A DNA stretch of 7,412 nucleotides from Bradyrhizobium sp. (GTDB lineage Bacteria; Pseudomonadota; Alphaproteobacteria; Rhizobiales; Xanthobacteraceae): NCBI GenBank assembly GCA_028290305.1, contig JAQGKC010000164.1:1-7412 (forward strand), given 5' to 3'. This document shows, in pieces, positions 1 to 6,628 of the stretch. Under the pieces are notes generated by a model. It searched no databases. It saw nothing but the letters and a program-made list of their open reading frames with translations, and was not told where the DNA came from. Numbering within the stretch: position 1 is the first letter of the stretch; each line of letters begins with the position of its first letter. The translations under genes and the position numbers were made by a program.

Positions 1-96
1 CGTTGGTCCCGATCGACGCGTAATTGGGAATTGAAGGATGAAGTCTGGCTCAATCCGGAGCGCATGCAGCCAGAAGAACTAAAGCAGTTTGCTTGA
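1..96 (+). CDS. C-terminal tail of an upstream gene (possible PLD-type nuclease)
   Basis: An open frame enters from the left edge and ends at TGA 94-96, giving 31 residues that end in PEELKQFA. It is rich in charged residues and Trp and reads as an ordinary protein C-terminus. The segment NWEL about nine residues in, preceded by RWSRST, resembles what follows the second HKD motif of phospholipase-D-family nucleases, where a GSxNW(T/S) turn leads into a strand. That resemblance rests on very few residues. The downstream kinase-helicase is the kind of protein that is paired with a PLD nuclease in Mokosh type I systems, which makes this identity attractive but unproven. The gap to the next start codon is 140 bases, so the two genes may be separately transcribed. 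That this is a coding tail is fairly likely; its family is uncertain. Confidence 0.55.
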   Translation, partial: RWSRSTRNWELKDEVWLNPERMQPEELKQFA

Positions 97-114
97 AGTG
101 ACACGACAAGTACG

Positions 115-143
115 TTGACAACCGCCGATAACGTATTTAGAGC
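115..143 (+). promoter_or_regulatory. Candidate sigma-70 promoter for the kinase-helicase gene
   Basis: A perfect -35 hexamer TTGACA lies at 115-120. Seventeen bases later comes TAGAGC at 138-143, a weak -10 with three of six consensus bases. It sits in the 140-base gap between the upstream stop and the ATG at 237, which would give a leader of roughly 90 bases. The -35 is convincing and the -10 is not, so this is only a candidate. Confidence 0.35.
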
Positions 144-236
144 AGTTGCGATATGCGAAGGTTCGCTTGCGCTAAATCTGTCAGTTCGCGGGAAGGCTGT
201 CTGCCCCTTTGCGGTAACTTCTGAGAGACAAGAACA

Positions 237-3146
237 ATGGAATTGAGAGACGAGCCGGCGCAAGGTGCGATCAAGAACGATGACTTACCCTTCCAGCACG
301 GTGTGGTGCTGGACGAGAAATATGAGATCAGCGCTGAAAGGCACGATGGAGGCATGTCGGCAGTCTTCCGCGCGACCGGTGTATGGGACAAGCGTGATCA
401 AGCGCTGAAGGTGCCGTTGCCAACTGCCGATCACGCGCGATCGGCTCTTTCCTTCGAGCGGGAAGAGCGGGCACTGTCTGACCTCTCTCATCCAAACATC
501 GTTCGACTGGTCGACAGTGGCAACGCCTCTGGCATCCCGTACCTTGTCCTCGAATGGTTGCCCGGCGGCGATCTGACGAAGCGAATCTGTGAGTCCGGAC
601 CGGTGAGCTGGAGCGAGTTCTACGAGGCGATCGGTAGACCGATACTACGTGCGCTAGCGTATGTGCACCAACGACACTGGGCACATCGTGACCTCAAGCC
701 GCAGAACGTGCTCTTCGACGAAGGCGGCGTCCCGAAAATCATAGACTTCGGCATCGCCCGCAACACGACACAGCCGCAGCTTGGTTTGACCTTTTATCAA
801 ACTGGGTCACCCCCATACACGCCCCCGGAAACCGACGACGGATATCGCTCCGACCTGCGAGACATATTTTCGTGGGCGGCCATCGCGACGTCGTGCCTTG
901 TCGGAACGGTATTTAAGTCGAGTGACGATTTGCGCCTTGCATCGGAGGGTCTGCGTGAGCTCTCTACACCGAAGGCAATCTTGCGGAAAGCGTTGGCTTT
1001 GTCGCCGAACGACCGTCAAGAAGCTTCGACAGTTCTGCTCGCGGACCTAGACGCCTTTCACGCAGCCGCTATCCACAGGGCCCAAATCCCTATTGAGGTG
1101 TTTATACGGCTAGGGGCCGCAAGCACAGCGGCGCTGAAGAAGGAGTTTTCCGCCCTCGAGGATGAGCGATGCGCATCATATATTCTCGCCGATCTTAATT
1201 CTGGCTGGTCGGCGGTCAACGATGAGCAGAACGGTACTGTCCTGATAATCGGTGCCACCATACGGGTCCGTTGCACAGTCGGTGACTACGAGTTGGTGGT
1301 TGACCAGCTTGTAGTTCATGCCCCCGATCGCGCACGAGAACTCCGCGAGCAATACGCGACCGTCCCAGGCGTCTCGTTCAGAGCCGATTCCGTTCGGGAG
1401 TTGAAAACAGCTCGGGTTGGCCTGCGCACCTTTGTCGGGCGGCTTGAGATCATGGATAGCGTTTTGGCTAACCAGTTGGAGGAAAAGCAGCGGTCCTACT
1501 GGTTTGATTGTTGGGGCGAGTTCCTGCGAGAGAAAGAGCGCCTCTATAAAGTTAAGCAGAGAGACTTTCTCGCGCGTCGGATAGACGAAGAAGAAGAATT
1601 TCTTATTGCAACCATTGACGGCGACTTTGACAGAGAAGAGCTCGGAGCGTCGCTGGTTCTGCAGGCGCCCGGTGGCAAGCCCATAATCCTAACCGTCGTA
1701 GATGTGCAGGCTGATCAAGTCAAACTTTTTCTACGCTCCGGCAAAAGAGGCGACATCCCCCGCTCAAATGCCGTCCTCCAGACTAACTTCGAGGCCGAAC
1801 GCAAGTCACTCCAAAAGCAGCGGGCAGCTCTTGAAGATATACGGGCAGGCAGGGCGGTCAGCCCAACTATCGGCGATGTGCTTGCATATCCGGAGACTGC
1901 TGCGCCTCCTGAACCCGCGGGCCTTCAGTTCCCGGATCATTTGAGCGAAGACAAACGCCAAGTTCTCGACAAGGCAATGGAAGTGAGTAACTTGCTTGTC
2001 GTCAATGGCCCACCTGGAACTGGCAAGACGACGTTGATCGCTGAACTGATAAGCGCGTATCTCAAGCGGTATTGTGACAGACGCATCCTGCTTTCGTCGC
2101 AAACGCACGTTGCACTCGACCATATCATAGCCAAACTCGATGAGAAGGGGTTAGCCGATGATGTGGTGCGCATCGTTTCGTTCGGGTCAGAAAGTTCCCA
2201 TAAGGTCAACAAGTCAGTAGAGCGGTTGACACTGGAGCGAAAGGTCAAGGATTGGTGCCTGAAGGCTGAAGCGCGTTCCGAACGGTTCATGGAGAGTTAC
2301 GCCGAACGCAAAGGAATAAGCGCGTATGAGGTCAAGGTTGAGTTACTTGGCCGCAGCTACATGGAAACGCGAAAGGCGCTTCAACAGTTAGGTGCAAGGC
2401 AACGGAGCCTCAAAGAAAAGAAGCTGGACATCAATGACCGACGATTGGAGAAGATCGACGAGGGGCAGATTCCCGATCCGCATGAAATTTTGCGTCAGAC
2501 CGAAGATACTCTGAACGAAGAAGACGACCTTCGAACGAACATCGAGTCACTGGAGGCACGTCTGAATCGAACGAGGGATAGTTTGGACAAGCTTAACGGA
2601 CTTGGCTCAGTCTTCGGCGATGCTGCGGACAGCGACCTCGAAGGGTTGCTGGATGGCCTCGTCACCACACATAGTGCCAGAAAGGAACTGTTGCCGCTTA
2701 TGCAACTGCACCTCGACTGGTTAAATCGGCTTGGATCGGAACGCTCCTTTCATGGGGCGGTCCTCCGCGAGGCCCGGATCGTCGCCGGTACTTGTATCGG
2801 GTTGGGGAGCACGCCGGCGTTTCAGCAGGATGAGTATGATTTATGCATCATCGATGAGGCTTCCAAAGCGACGGCGACCGAAACGCTCGTTCCAATGTCT
2901 CGGAGCAGGCGCACAATCCTAGTCGGAGATCCGAAGCAGTTACCTCCGCATGTCGAGTCATCGAAGAATGAAGGCGGCGATTCTCCGTTTCCTGACGACG
3001 CCAAAAAGAGCCTTCTGTCAATCCTTTTATCGCGGCTGCCGTCTGAATGCATCGAGGAGCTTGTTCAGCAGCGTCGCATGTGCAGCACGATTGGGTCATT
3101 GGTAAGCAACGTTTTTTATGAGGGCAAGCTCGTCAATATTATTTAG
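237..3146 (+). CDS. Ser/Thr protein kinase fused to UPF1-like SF1 helicase, 3'-truncated (Mokosh MkoA-like)
   Basis: This cytoplasmic protein joins a Hanks-type kinase to an RNA/DNA helicase of the UPF1/COG1112 type. In the kinase (about residues 28-275) a glycine loop HDGGMSAVF is at 36-44, the ATP-binding Lys is K58 in ALKV, the catalytic loop HRDLKPQN is at 150-157, DFG is at 170-172 and an APE-like PPE is at 196-198, so it looks active. Residues about 285-550 are a linker and helicase stalk/barrel-like region without a recognised family. The first RecA lobe has Walker A GPPGTGKTT at 591-599, motif Ia SSQTH at 620-624, Walker B IIDEAS at 871-876 and motif III GDPKQLPP at 897-904, with a charged, coiled-coil-like insertion at about 660-790. 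QQRRM at 944-948 and FYEGKL at 960-965 match the start of the second lobe. The protein then ends in NII and a TAG, without motifs V and VI, so perhaps 200 or more residues are missing. The ATG at 237 follows a GAGAGA ribosome binding site and is the only start before the glycine loop. Kinase plus UPF1 helicase is the architecture of Mokosh type I MkoA; other kinase-helicase fusions remain possible. Helicase activity is probably lost. Confidence 0.95.
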   Translation: MELRDEPAQGAIKNDDLPFQHGVVLDEKYEISAERHDGGMSAVFRATGVWDKRDQALKVPLPTADHARSALSFEREERALSDLSHPNIVRLVDSGNASGIPYLVLEWLPGGDLTKRICESGPVSWSEFYEAIGRPILRALAYVHQRHWAHRDLKPQNVLFDEGGVPKIIDFGIARNTTQPQLGLTFYQTGSPPYTPPETDDGYRSDLRDIFSWAAIATSCLVGTVFKSSDDLRLASEGLRELSTPKAILRKALALSPNDRQEASTVLLADLDAFHAAAIHRAQIPIEVFIRLGAASTAALKKEFSALEDERCASYILADLNSGWSAVNDEQNGTVLIIGATIRVRCTVGDYELVVDQLVVHAPDRARELREQYATVPGVSFRADSVRELKTARVGLRTFVGRLEIMDSVLANQLEEKQRSYWFDCWGEFLREKERLYKVKQRDFLARRIDEEEEFLIATIDGDFDREELGASLVLQAPGGKPIILTVVDVQADQVKLFLRSGKRGDIPRSNAVLQTNFEAERKSLQKQRAALEDIRAGRAVSPTIGDVLAYPETAAPPEPAGLQFPDHLSEDKRQVLDKAMEVSNLLVVNGPPGTGKTTLIAELISAYLKRYCDRRILLSSQTHVALDHIIAKLDEKGLADDVVRIVSFGSESSHKVNKSVERLTLERKVKDWCLKAEARSERFMESYAERKGISAYEVKVELLGRSYMETRKALQQLGARQRSLKEKKLDINDRRLEKIDEGQIPDPHEILRQTEDTLNEEDDLRTNIESLEARLNRTRDSLDKLNGLGSVFGDAADSDLEGLLDGLVTTHSARKELLPLMQLHLDWLNRLGSERSFHGAVLREARIVAGTCIGLGSTPAFQQDEYDLCIIDEASKATATETLVPMSRSRRTILVGDPKQLPPHVESSKNEGGDSPFPDDAKKSLLSILLSRLPSECIEELVQQRRMCSTIGSLVSNVFYEGKLVNII

Positions 3147-3152
3147 TCGTAG

Positions 3153-3320
3153 CGCGGCCCGCCCGAAGTGGAGCGTTTCGGCGAGTACGACAAAGTACCG
3201 GATACGGCGCAGGTCCATGATATGGATTTTGTATCAAATGGCGATAAAACGATATTGGACGCGGTCCCGCTTCTGGCCGACTATTCTCAGGAATCTTTAG
3301 TATTTATCCGAGGCATTCGT
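3153..3320 (+). pseudogene. Possible IS3-family transposase (OrfB) remnant
   Basis: Between the broken helicase and the transporter, the plus frame that is open after the TAG at 3150-3152 encodes about 57 residues before the transporter's ATG. The segment VPDTAQVHDMDFVSNG, followed by LADYSQESL about 20 residues on, resembles the start of the IS3-family integrase core, where PNQVWxMDFVxD is followed by a VVDDxSxE segment. The conserved Trp is replaced by His and the second Asp context is degraded, so this would be dead DNA. No terminal inverted repeats were seen. A GTG at 3168 could in principle extend the transporter through it, but the added residues do not belong to that family. The assignment rests on pattern memory and is tentative. 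Confidence 0.38.
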
Positions 3321-3323
3321 ACC

Positions 3324-4586
3324 ATGTCTGAGCATAGCAGTGAAACCTTGAGCACAGCAGGTCGCTTCGTTGAGTCCGCGGAACTCGCCACCGAGGTGGT
3401 GATTGGAAAAATCGAGCACGGCACACCTGCCTTCATTCGCACCAACAGTGCGCTTTTCTCAGCCGGATTTGCCACCTTTGCGTTGCTGTACTGCGTGCAG
3501 CCGCTGATGCCGGTCTTTTCCCACAACTTCAAGGTAAGCGCAGCGGGCGCAAGTCTCTCACTGTCGCTGACCACGGGGCTGCTGGCCGTGTCTATGCTGG
3601 TCGCGGGCGTTCTGTCGGAGGCCTGGGGACGCAAACCGATTATGGTGGCGTCGTTGTTCCTGTCTGCCATGTTCGCGATAATCAGCGCGGTGCTGCCTAA
3701 ATGGACGGAGTTCTTGGTGACCCGGGCGGCGATGGGAATTGCGCTGAGCGGGCTACCCGCGGTCGCGATGGCGTATGTTGGGGAGGAGATGCACCCGCGG
3801 TCACTCGGTCTTGCGATGGGTTTGTACGTCGGTGGAACCGCACTTGGCGGGATGGCGGGCCGATTGTTGACAGGCGTAGTAACGGATCTCCTGGGGTGGC
3901 GCGCAGCCGTCATGACCATGGGGATTCTGGGATTGGTGTGCGTGGGCATCTTGTGGCGCTGCTTGCCCGCGTCCCGACATTTCGTCGCACGGCCACTTCG
4001 GTTTGCTGCCTTGAGTCGAGCATATGCGACGCATGTGCGTGACGGTGTGCTGCCCTTGCTCTTCGTGGAAGGTTTCCTTCTGATGGGTGGATTCGTTACG
4101 GTCTACAACTACGTGGGCTATCGCCTAGTCGCGCCGCCGTTTTCGCTGAGCCAGACCGCAATGGGCTTCATATTCTCGGTCTATTTGTTTGGTGTTGCCA
4201 GCTCAGCGTCGGCCGGCAGTCTGTCGGAGTGGTTGGGGCGGCGCAACATGCTGCCTGCCACGTTGTTAGTCATGCTCATCGGAACCGTGCTCACAACTGC
4301 TGACTCGCTTTGGATTGTCGTTGCGGGGATCGCGGTGTTAACGGTCGGCTTTTTCGGCACGCACTCTGTTGCTAGCGCGTGGGTTGGGGCGCGCGCGCAA
4401 TCAGACAAGGCACAGGCATCATCGCTTTATCTTTTTGCCTACTACCTTGGATCCAGTGTTGTGGGCTCGCTGGGTGGGGTGTTTTGGAATCGCGGAGGAT
4501 GGAATGGCGTTGTGGGGATGACGGGCGCGTTGTTCATTGTTGCGATCGTCATGGCTCTCTGGCTGAGAATCCAGCAGGCGCGATAG
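3324..4586 (+). CDS. ynfM: YnfM-like major facilitator superfamily inner-membrane transporter
   Basis: This 420-residue protein has the length and sequence character of E. coli YnfM (about 417 residues), a 12-helix MFS proton-linked exporter family member whose natural substrate is not well defined. Shared features include GTPAFIR at 33-39, ALFSAGFATFALLYCVQP at 43-60, the MFS motif A GVLSEAWGRKP at 95-105, EEMHPRS at 154-160, GWRAA at 191-195, LPASRHF at 214-220, EGFLLMG at 249-255 and QASSLYLF at 364-371. A second motif-A-like loop, LSEWLGRRN, at 300-308 marks the second six-helix half. The start is set at ATG 3324, which has a weak GAGG about 10 bases upstream; a longer frame from GTG 3168 adds unrelated residues. 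All expected regions are present through the C-terminus, so the gene looks functional. The LysR regulator that flanks ynfM in enterobacteria is not visible; the IS-like debris upstream may have displaced it. No clear terminator follows. Confidence 0.93.
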   Translation: MSEHSSETLSTAGRFVESAELATEVVIGKIEHGTPAFIRTNSALFSAGFATFALLYCVQPLMPVFSHNFKVSAAGASLSLSLTTGLLAVSMLVAGVLSEAWGRKPIMVASLFLSAMFAIISAVLPKWTEFLVTRAAMGIALSGLPAVAMAYVGEEMHPRSLGLAMGLYVGGTALGGMAGRLLTGVVTDLLGWRAAVMTMGILGLVCVGILWRCLPASRHFVARPLRFAALSRAYATHVRDGVLPLLFVEGFLLMGGFVTVYNYVGYRLVAPPFSLSQTAMGFIFSVYLFGVASSASAGSLSEWLGRRNMLPATLLVMLIGTVLTTADSLWIVVAGIAVLTVGFFGTHSVASAWVGARAQSDKAQASSLYLFAYYLGSSVVGSLGGVFWNRGGWNGVVGMTGALFIVAIVMALWLRIQQAR

Positions 4587-4723
4587 GTCAGGCCGGGCAC
4601 TTCAAAGTTCTCCACTTGCGTACACTGAGCAGAACCAGCACGCTCCCCGCCATGGGTACGACGTGTCGATTCGGTACGGCCAGCCGAGCGACTAGCGTTG
4701 CTACCATGCTGGCGGCACATAAT

Positions 4724-4753
4724 TTGCATAACTAAGGTATTTTGGGCTAGAAC
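4724..4753 (+). promoter_or_regulatory. Weak candidate promoter for the exported hydrolase
   Basis: TTGCAT at 4724-4729 and TAGAAC at 4748-4753 are separated by 18 bases in the AT-richer part of the 214-base gap before the hydrolase. The -35 shares three bases with consensus and the -10 four. It is placed sensibly, about 50 bases before the start codon, but the match is poor. No operator could be assigned. The rest of the gap (4587-4723) holds no gene I can support. Confidence 0.22.
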
Positions 4754-4800
4754 CGCTTTGCGTCGACCGAATCGAACCTCTACGGAAGGAGAATCAGATT

Positions 4801-5580
4801 ATGACGATGAACAGACGTAGTTTCTCGGCTGCACTGATAGCCGGGGCCGCCGCTACACTCGTTTCTACTCGCGGTATGGCGGCAACTCCCGCGCCGACGA
4901 AAGCGCGGAACGTCGTCCTTGTGCACGGGTTGTTCGCCGATGGGTCGTCCTGGTCAGAAGTGATCGCGCGACTGCAAGCAGCGGGACTCAATACCACGTC
5001 TGTCCAGAACCCTCTGACGACGTTGCCCGACGCGGTTGCTTCGGCCCGACGCGTGCTGGCGCGCCAGGACGGCCCGACCGTATTGGTCGGGCATTCCTTC
5101 TCCGGGATGATCGTAACGGAGGCTGGTGTGCACCCGGATGTTTCTGCACTTGTCTATGTGGCAGCTCGGGCGCCTGACGCGGGCGAGGACTACTCGGAGC
5201 TGGCCAAGAAATTTCCTGCGCCGCCGGCGTCTGCGGGGATTGTTTTTGACGGCGATGAAGGTCGCCTGAGCGAGGCCGCGTTCCTTCGCGATTTTGCGGG
5301 CGATCTACCGGAAGCGAAGGCGAAGGTCCTGTATGCAGTGCAAGAGCCGTTTCACAAGGCGCTGCTAACCGGCAAGACCACACAGGCTGCCTGGCGGTCA
5401 AAACCGAGTTTCTACGCTGTTTCGACTGAAGACAGGACAATTGATCCTGACCTTGAACGTTTCATGGCGAAACGCATGTGTGCCACGACCATCGAGTTGA
5501 AGGCAAGCCATCTCTCGTTGATCTCTCATCCCGACGAGATCACTCAGCTAATCCTGAACGCGGCGGGGCAGCGTAGCTAA
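4801..5580 (+). CDS. Exported alpha/beta hydrolase with Tat-type signal peptide
   Basis: This 259-residue protein is a complete small alpha/beta-hydrolase (esterase/lipase-like fold), probably acting in the periplasm on an unknown ester or amide. The N-terminus has a twin-arginine motif NRRSFSA at 4-10, a hydrophobic stretch ALIAGAAATLV at 11-21 and a likely cleavage site near GMAA at 25-28. VHGLF at 41-45 forms the oxyanion turn. GHSFSG at 97-102 is the nucleophile elbow with Ser99. D211 in TEDRTID is the likely acid and H237 in ASHLSLISHP the catalytic His. The family resembles the EstC/salicylate-esterase-like alpha/beta hydrolases that are common in beta-proteobacteria. GGAAGGAG at 4784-4791 lies nine bases before ATG 4801 and favours that start over the ATG at 4807. 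The order after the YnfM-like transporter gives no firm functional link. Substrate cannot be told from sequence. Confidence 0.94.
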   Translation: MTMNRRSFSAALIAGAAATLVSTRGMAATPAPTKARNVVLVHGLFADGSSWSEVIARLQAAGLNTTSVQNPLTTLPDAVASARRVLARQDGPTVLVGHSFSGMIVTEAGVHPDVSALVYVAARAPDAGEDYSELAKKFPAPPASAGIVFDGDEGRLSEAAFLRDFAGDLPEAKAKVLYAVQEPFHKALLTGKTTQAAWRSKPSFYAVSTEDRTIDPDLERFMAKRMCATTIELKASHLSLISHPDEITQLILNAAGQRS

Positions 5581-5585
5581 AGAAA

Positions 5586-5620
5586 CCAGAGCGTTCTGGC
5601 GCCCGGGTGTTTCACCTGGC
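5586..5620 (+). terminator. Tandem hairpins just after the hydrolase stop (weak terminator candidate)
   Basis: Six bases after the TAA, CCAGA and TCTGG pair around a GCGT loop (5586-5599). Next, a GC-rich stem with GGTG at 5606-5609 and CACC at 5613-5616 closes over TTT and can extend outward through 5601-5620 with one bulge and one G-U pair. No T tract follows, so this is not a textbook intrinsic terminator. Its position just past the hydrolase is the main argument. Confidence 0.25.
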
Positions 5621-5727
5621 ACCGGTATGAATGGCGAGTGGCGAGTCACTCACCCTTTCGTACCGAGTCGACATGTTGTGTCCGTGGTTTGGAGCGCGAA
5701 GGCTCTGCCAGCGGCACCGAAGGTCGC

Positions 5728-6030
5728 TATGAGCGGCCCAATTTCCCAATGGAGTTCAAGCGACAGGTTGCCGAATAATCATTCGAACCTGGCGCTTCCG
5801 TGGCGTTGATCGCCCGTCAGAACGACGTCAACGCGAACCTGCTGTTCAGGTGCTGCCATCAGTACTTGGACGGGGCCTTTGGCTTGCCCACGGTACAGCC
5901 GGCGGCGGCGGTTATTGAGAGTCAGGAGCCGACGTTATTGCCTGTTTCAATTGTCGAGGACGCGCCGGCCGCGACGCCAGCGACACGCGCATCGGTAACG
6001 GACGATAGGCTACGTTCACGACAACTTTGA
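5728..6030 (+). pseudogene. Decayed IS66-family tnpA
   Basis: The frame reads MEFKRQVAE, then TAA at 5776-5778, then SFEPGASVALIARQNDVN, NANLLF and HQYLDGAFGLPTVQP, ending at TGA 6028. This is the helix-turn-helix accessory protein TnpA of IS66-family elements. In intact members the stop position is occupied by an amino acid (probably Gln, one base from TAA), and the residues after NANLLF are usually K-W-R, here changed to R-C-C by small mutations. The last 15 or so residues (after about 6000) no longer look like TnpA, so the element is also truncated. The TnpB and TnpC genes are absent from the window. A GTG at 5800 could restart translation, but that product would lack the N-terminal helices. 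The gene is not expected to work. Confidence 0.85.
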
Positions 6031-6473
6031 ACACACCAACGACAAAAGCGCCAATCGAAAGCACGACCAATGTCCAGTTGATCACCATGCAGTTCCGCAT
6101 CCACCGGGGAAGTTTCAGGTTCCCGAGGGAGATCCTGTTGCACAAGACGGCATAGATTGACTTGGTATAACTGCGTCGAAAAAACACGCCGGATGCCCAA
6201 AGCGAAACCATGCAGAAGATGGCGACCACCAGGCCACCGAGAAAGCAGTGAAGGGCGCCTAGGCGCCGCCCAGCGTGGTGTGCGGGGCGCCCCTATAGCT
6301 GTAGTCCTGACGCGGGAAGTGTCTCGGTAAACGGCGAGAGGTTCGCAACCTGCAACGAGGACGCCTGCGCGACTCCTAATGATTCTGGGGTATTAGCGGA
6401 CAATTACAGCCACGAGCCTTTTCATCAAAAGGGCCGCCCCGGCGGTGCCGCCTACGAGGAACCTTGTGACCAT
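6010..6473 (-). pseudogene. Degenerate multi-span membrane protein gene, unrecognised
   Basis: Reading the minus strand from ATG 6473, the frame encodes MVTRFLVGGTAGAALLMKRL and ends after 26 codons at TAA 6393. One base of shift at about 6396 leads into a natural-looking frame (ANTPESLGVAQASSLQV and onward) to a TAG at 6295-6293, possibly a mutated CAG. The same frame then runs open through LHCFLGGLVVAIFCMVSLW, a basic loop with YTKSIYAVLCNRISLGN, and a second helix NWTLVVLSIGAFVVGVF. From about 6010 it enters the antisense of the IS66 remnant (formal stop at 5912), so the original C-terminus was probably cut off. The frame gives three hydrophobic segments. I know no matching family. Decay by one frameshift, one nonsense change and an insertion or deletion junction is inferred; the downstream part from GTG 6229 could alternatively be a small protein on its own. 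Confidence 0.42.
6254..6267. repeat. 14-bp perfect palindrome
   Basis: GGCGCCTAGGCGCC reads the same on both strands and does not extend further. A second perfect palindrome, GGGGCGCCCC, lies at 6284-6293. Both fall inside the degenerate membrane-protein frame in a very GC-rich patch. No loop or T tract is attached, so a terminator role is not supported. Confidence 0.5.
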
Positions 6474-6491
6474 GTCAAGCCGGGTGGTCGC

Positions 6492-6627
6492 TCATGGGAA
6501 AATCCCGTCCCATACCGTCTGCCACCGAGGGTAGCGCATCAGGAGCGCGAAGCTCAGCACAAGACCCAGGCTGCTGGCCGCACAGACCAGCAGCACGAGC
6601 ACCACGATTCCAAGCAGTCAGGATCAC
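6492..6627 (-). pseudogene. Short single-helix membrane protein, probably frameshifted
   Basis: A minus frame open from 6617 to the TGA at 6494-6492 encodes 41 residues with a strong hydrophobic helix (IVVLVLLVCAASSLGLVLSF) followed by a cytoplasmic-looking tail LLMRYPRWQTVW and DGIFP. It has no good start of its own. However, GTG 6627-6625, one base after the stop of the 132-codon gene (TGACGTG), begins ILTA, and a single-base indel near 6612 would join it to this helix, giving a protein of about 45 residues. Tight spacing to the upstream gene suggests a former operon. Whether it is truly frameshifted or starts internally at a GTG (6605 or 6602) cannot be decided from sequence alone. The family is not recognised. 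Confidence 0.38.
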
Positions 6628-6628
6628 G

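Noticed and set aside
3168..3323. GTG-initiated 52-residue N-terminal extension of the YnfM-like transporter
   Set aside because: The family starts near the ATG at 3324, which gives the usual length of about 420; the extra residues resemble transposase debris and no good ribosome binding site precedes the GTG.
3287..3949. Long minus-strand open frame (220 codons) opposite the transporter
   Set aside because: It is the antisense of a clear membrane-protein gene; its Pro/Thr/Ser-rich translation is typical of a shadow frame and it has no recognisable motif.
4988..5440. 150-codon minus-strand open frame opposite the hydrolase
   Set aside because: It overlaps the catalytic core of a well-supported gene; the Arg/Pro/Gln-rich product is a GC-driven artefact.
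5627..5809. 60-codon plus-strand frame starting at ATG 5627
   Set aside because: The true coding signal from about 5728 is IS66 TnpA in another frame; this reading is out of frame with it.
5922..6200. 92-codon minus frame parallel to the membrane-protein frame
   Set aside because: Its product is Arg/Cys/Trp-rich without hydrophobic order, while the competing frame gives coherent membrane helices.
6254..6293. GC palindromes as an intrinsic terminator
   Set aside because: No T tract on either strand and they lie within a frame that otherwise reads as coding.
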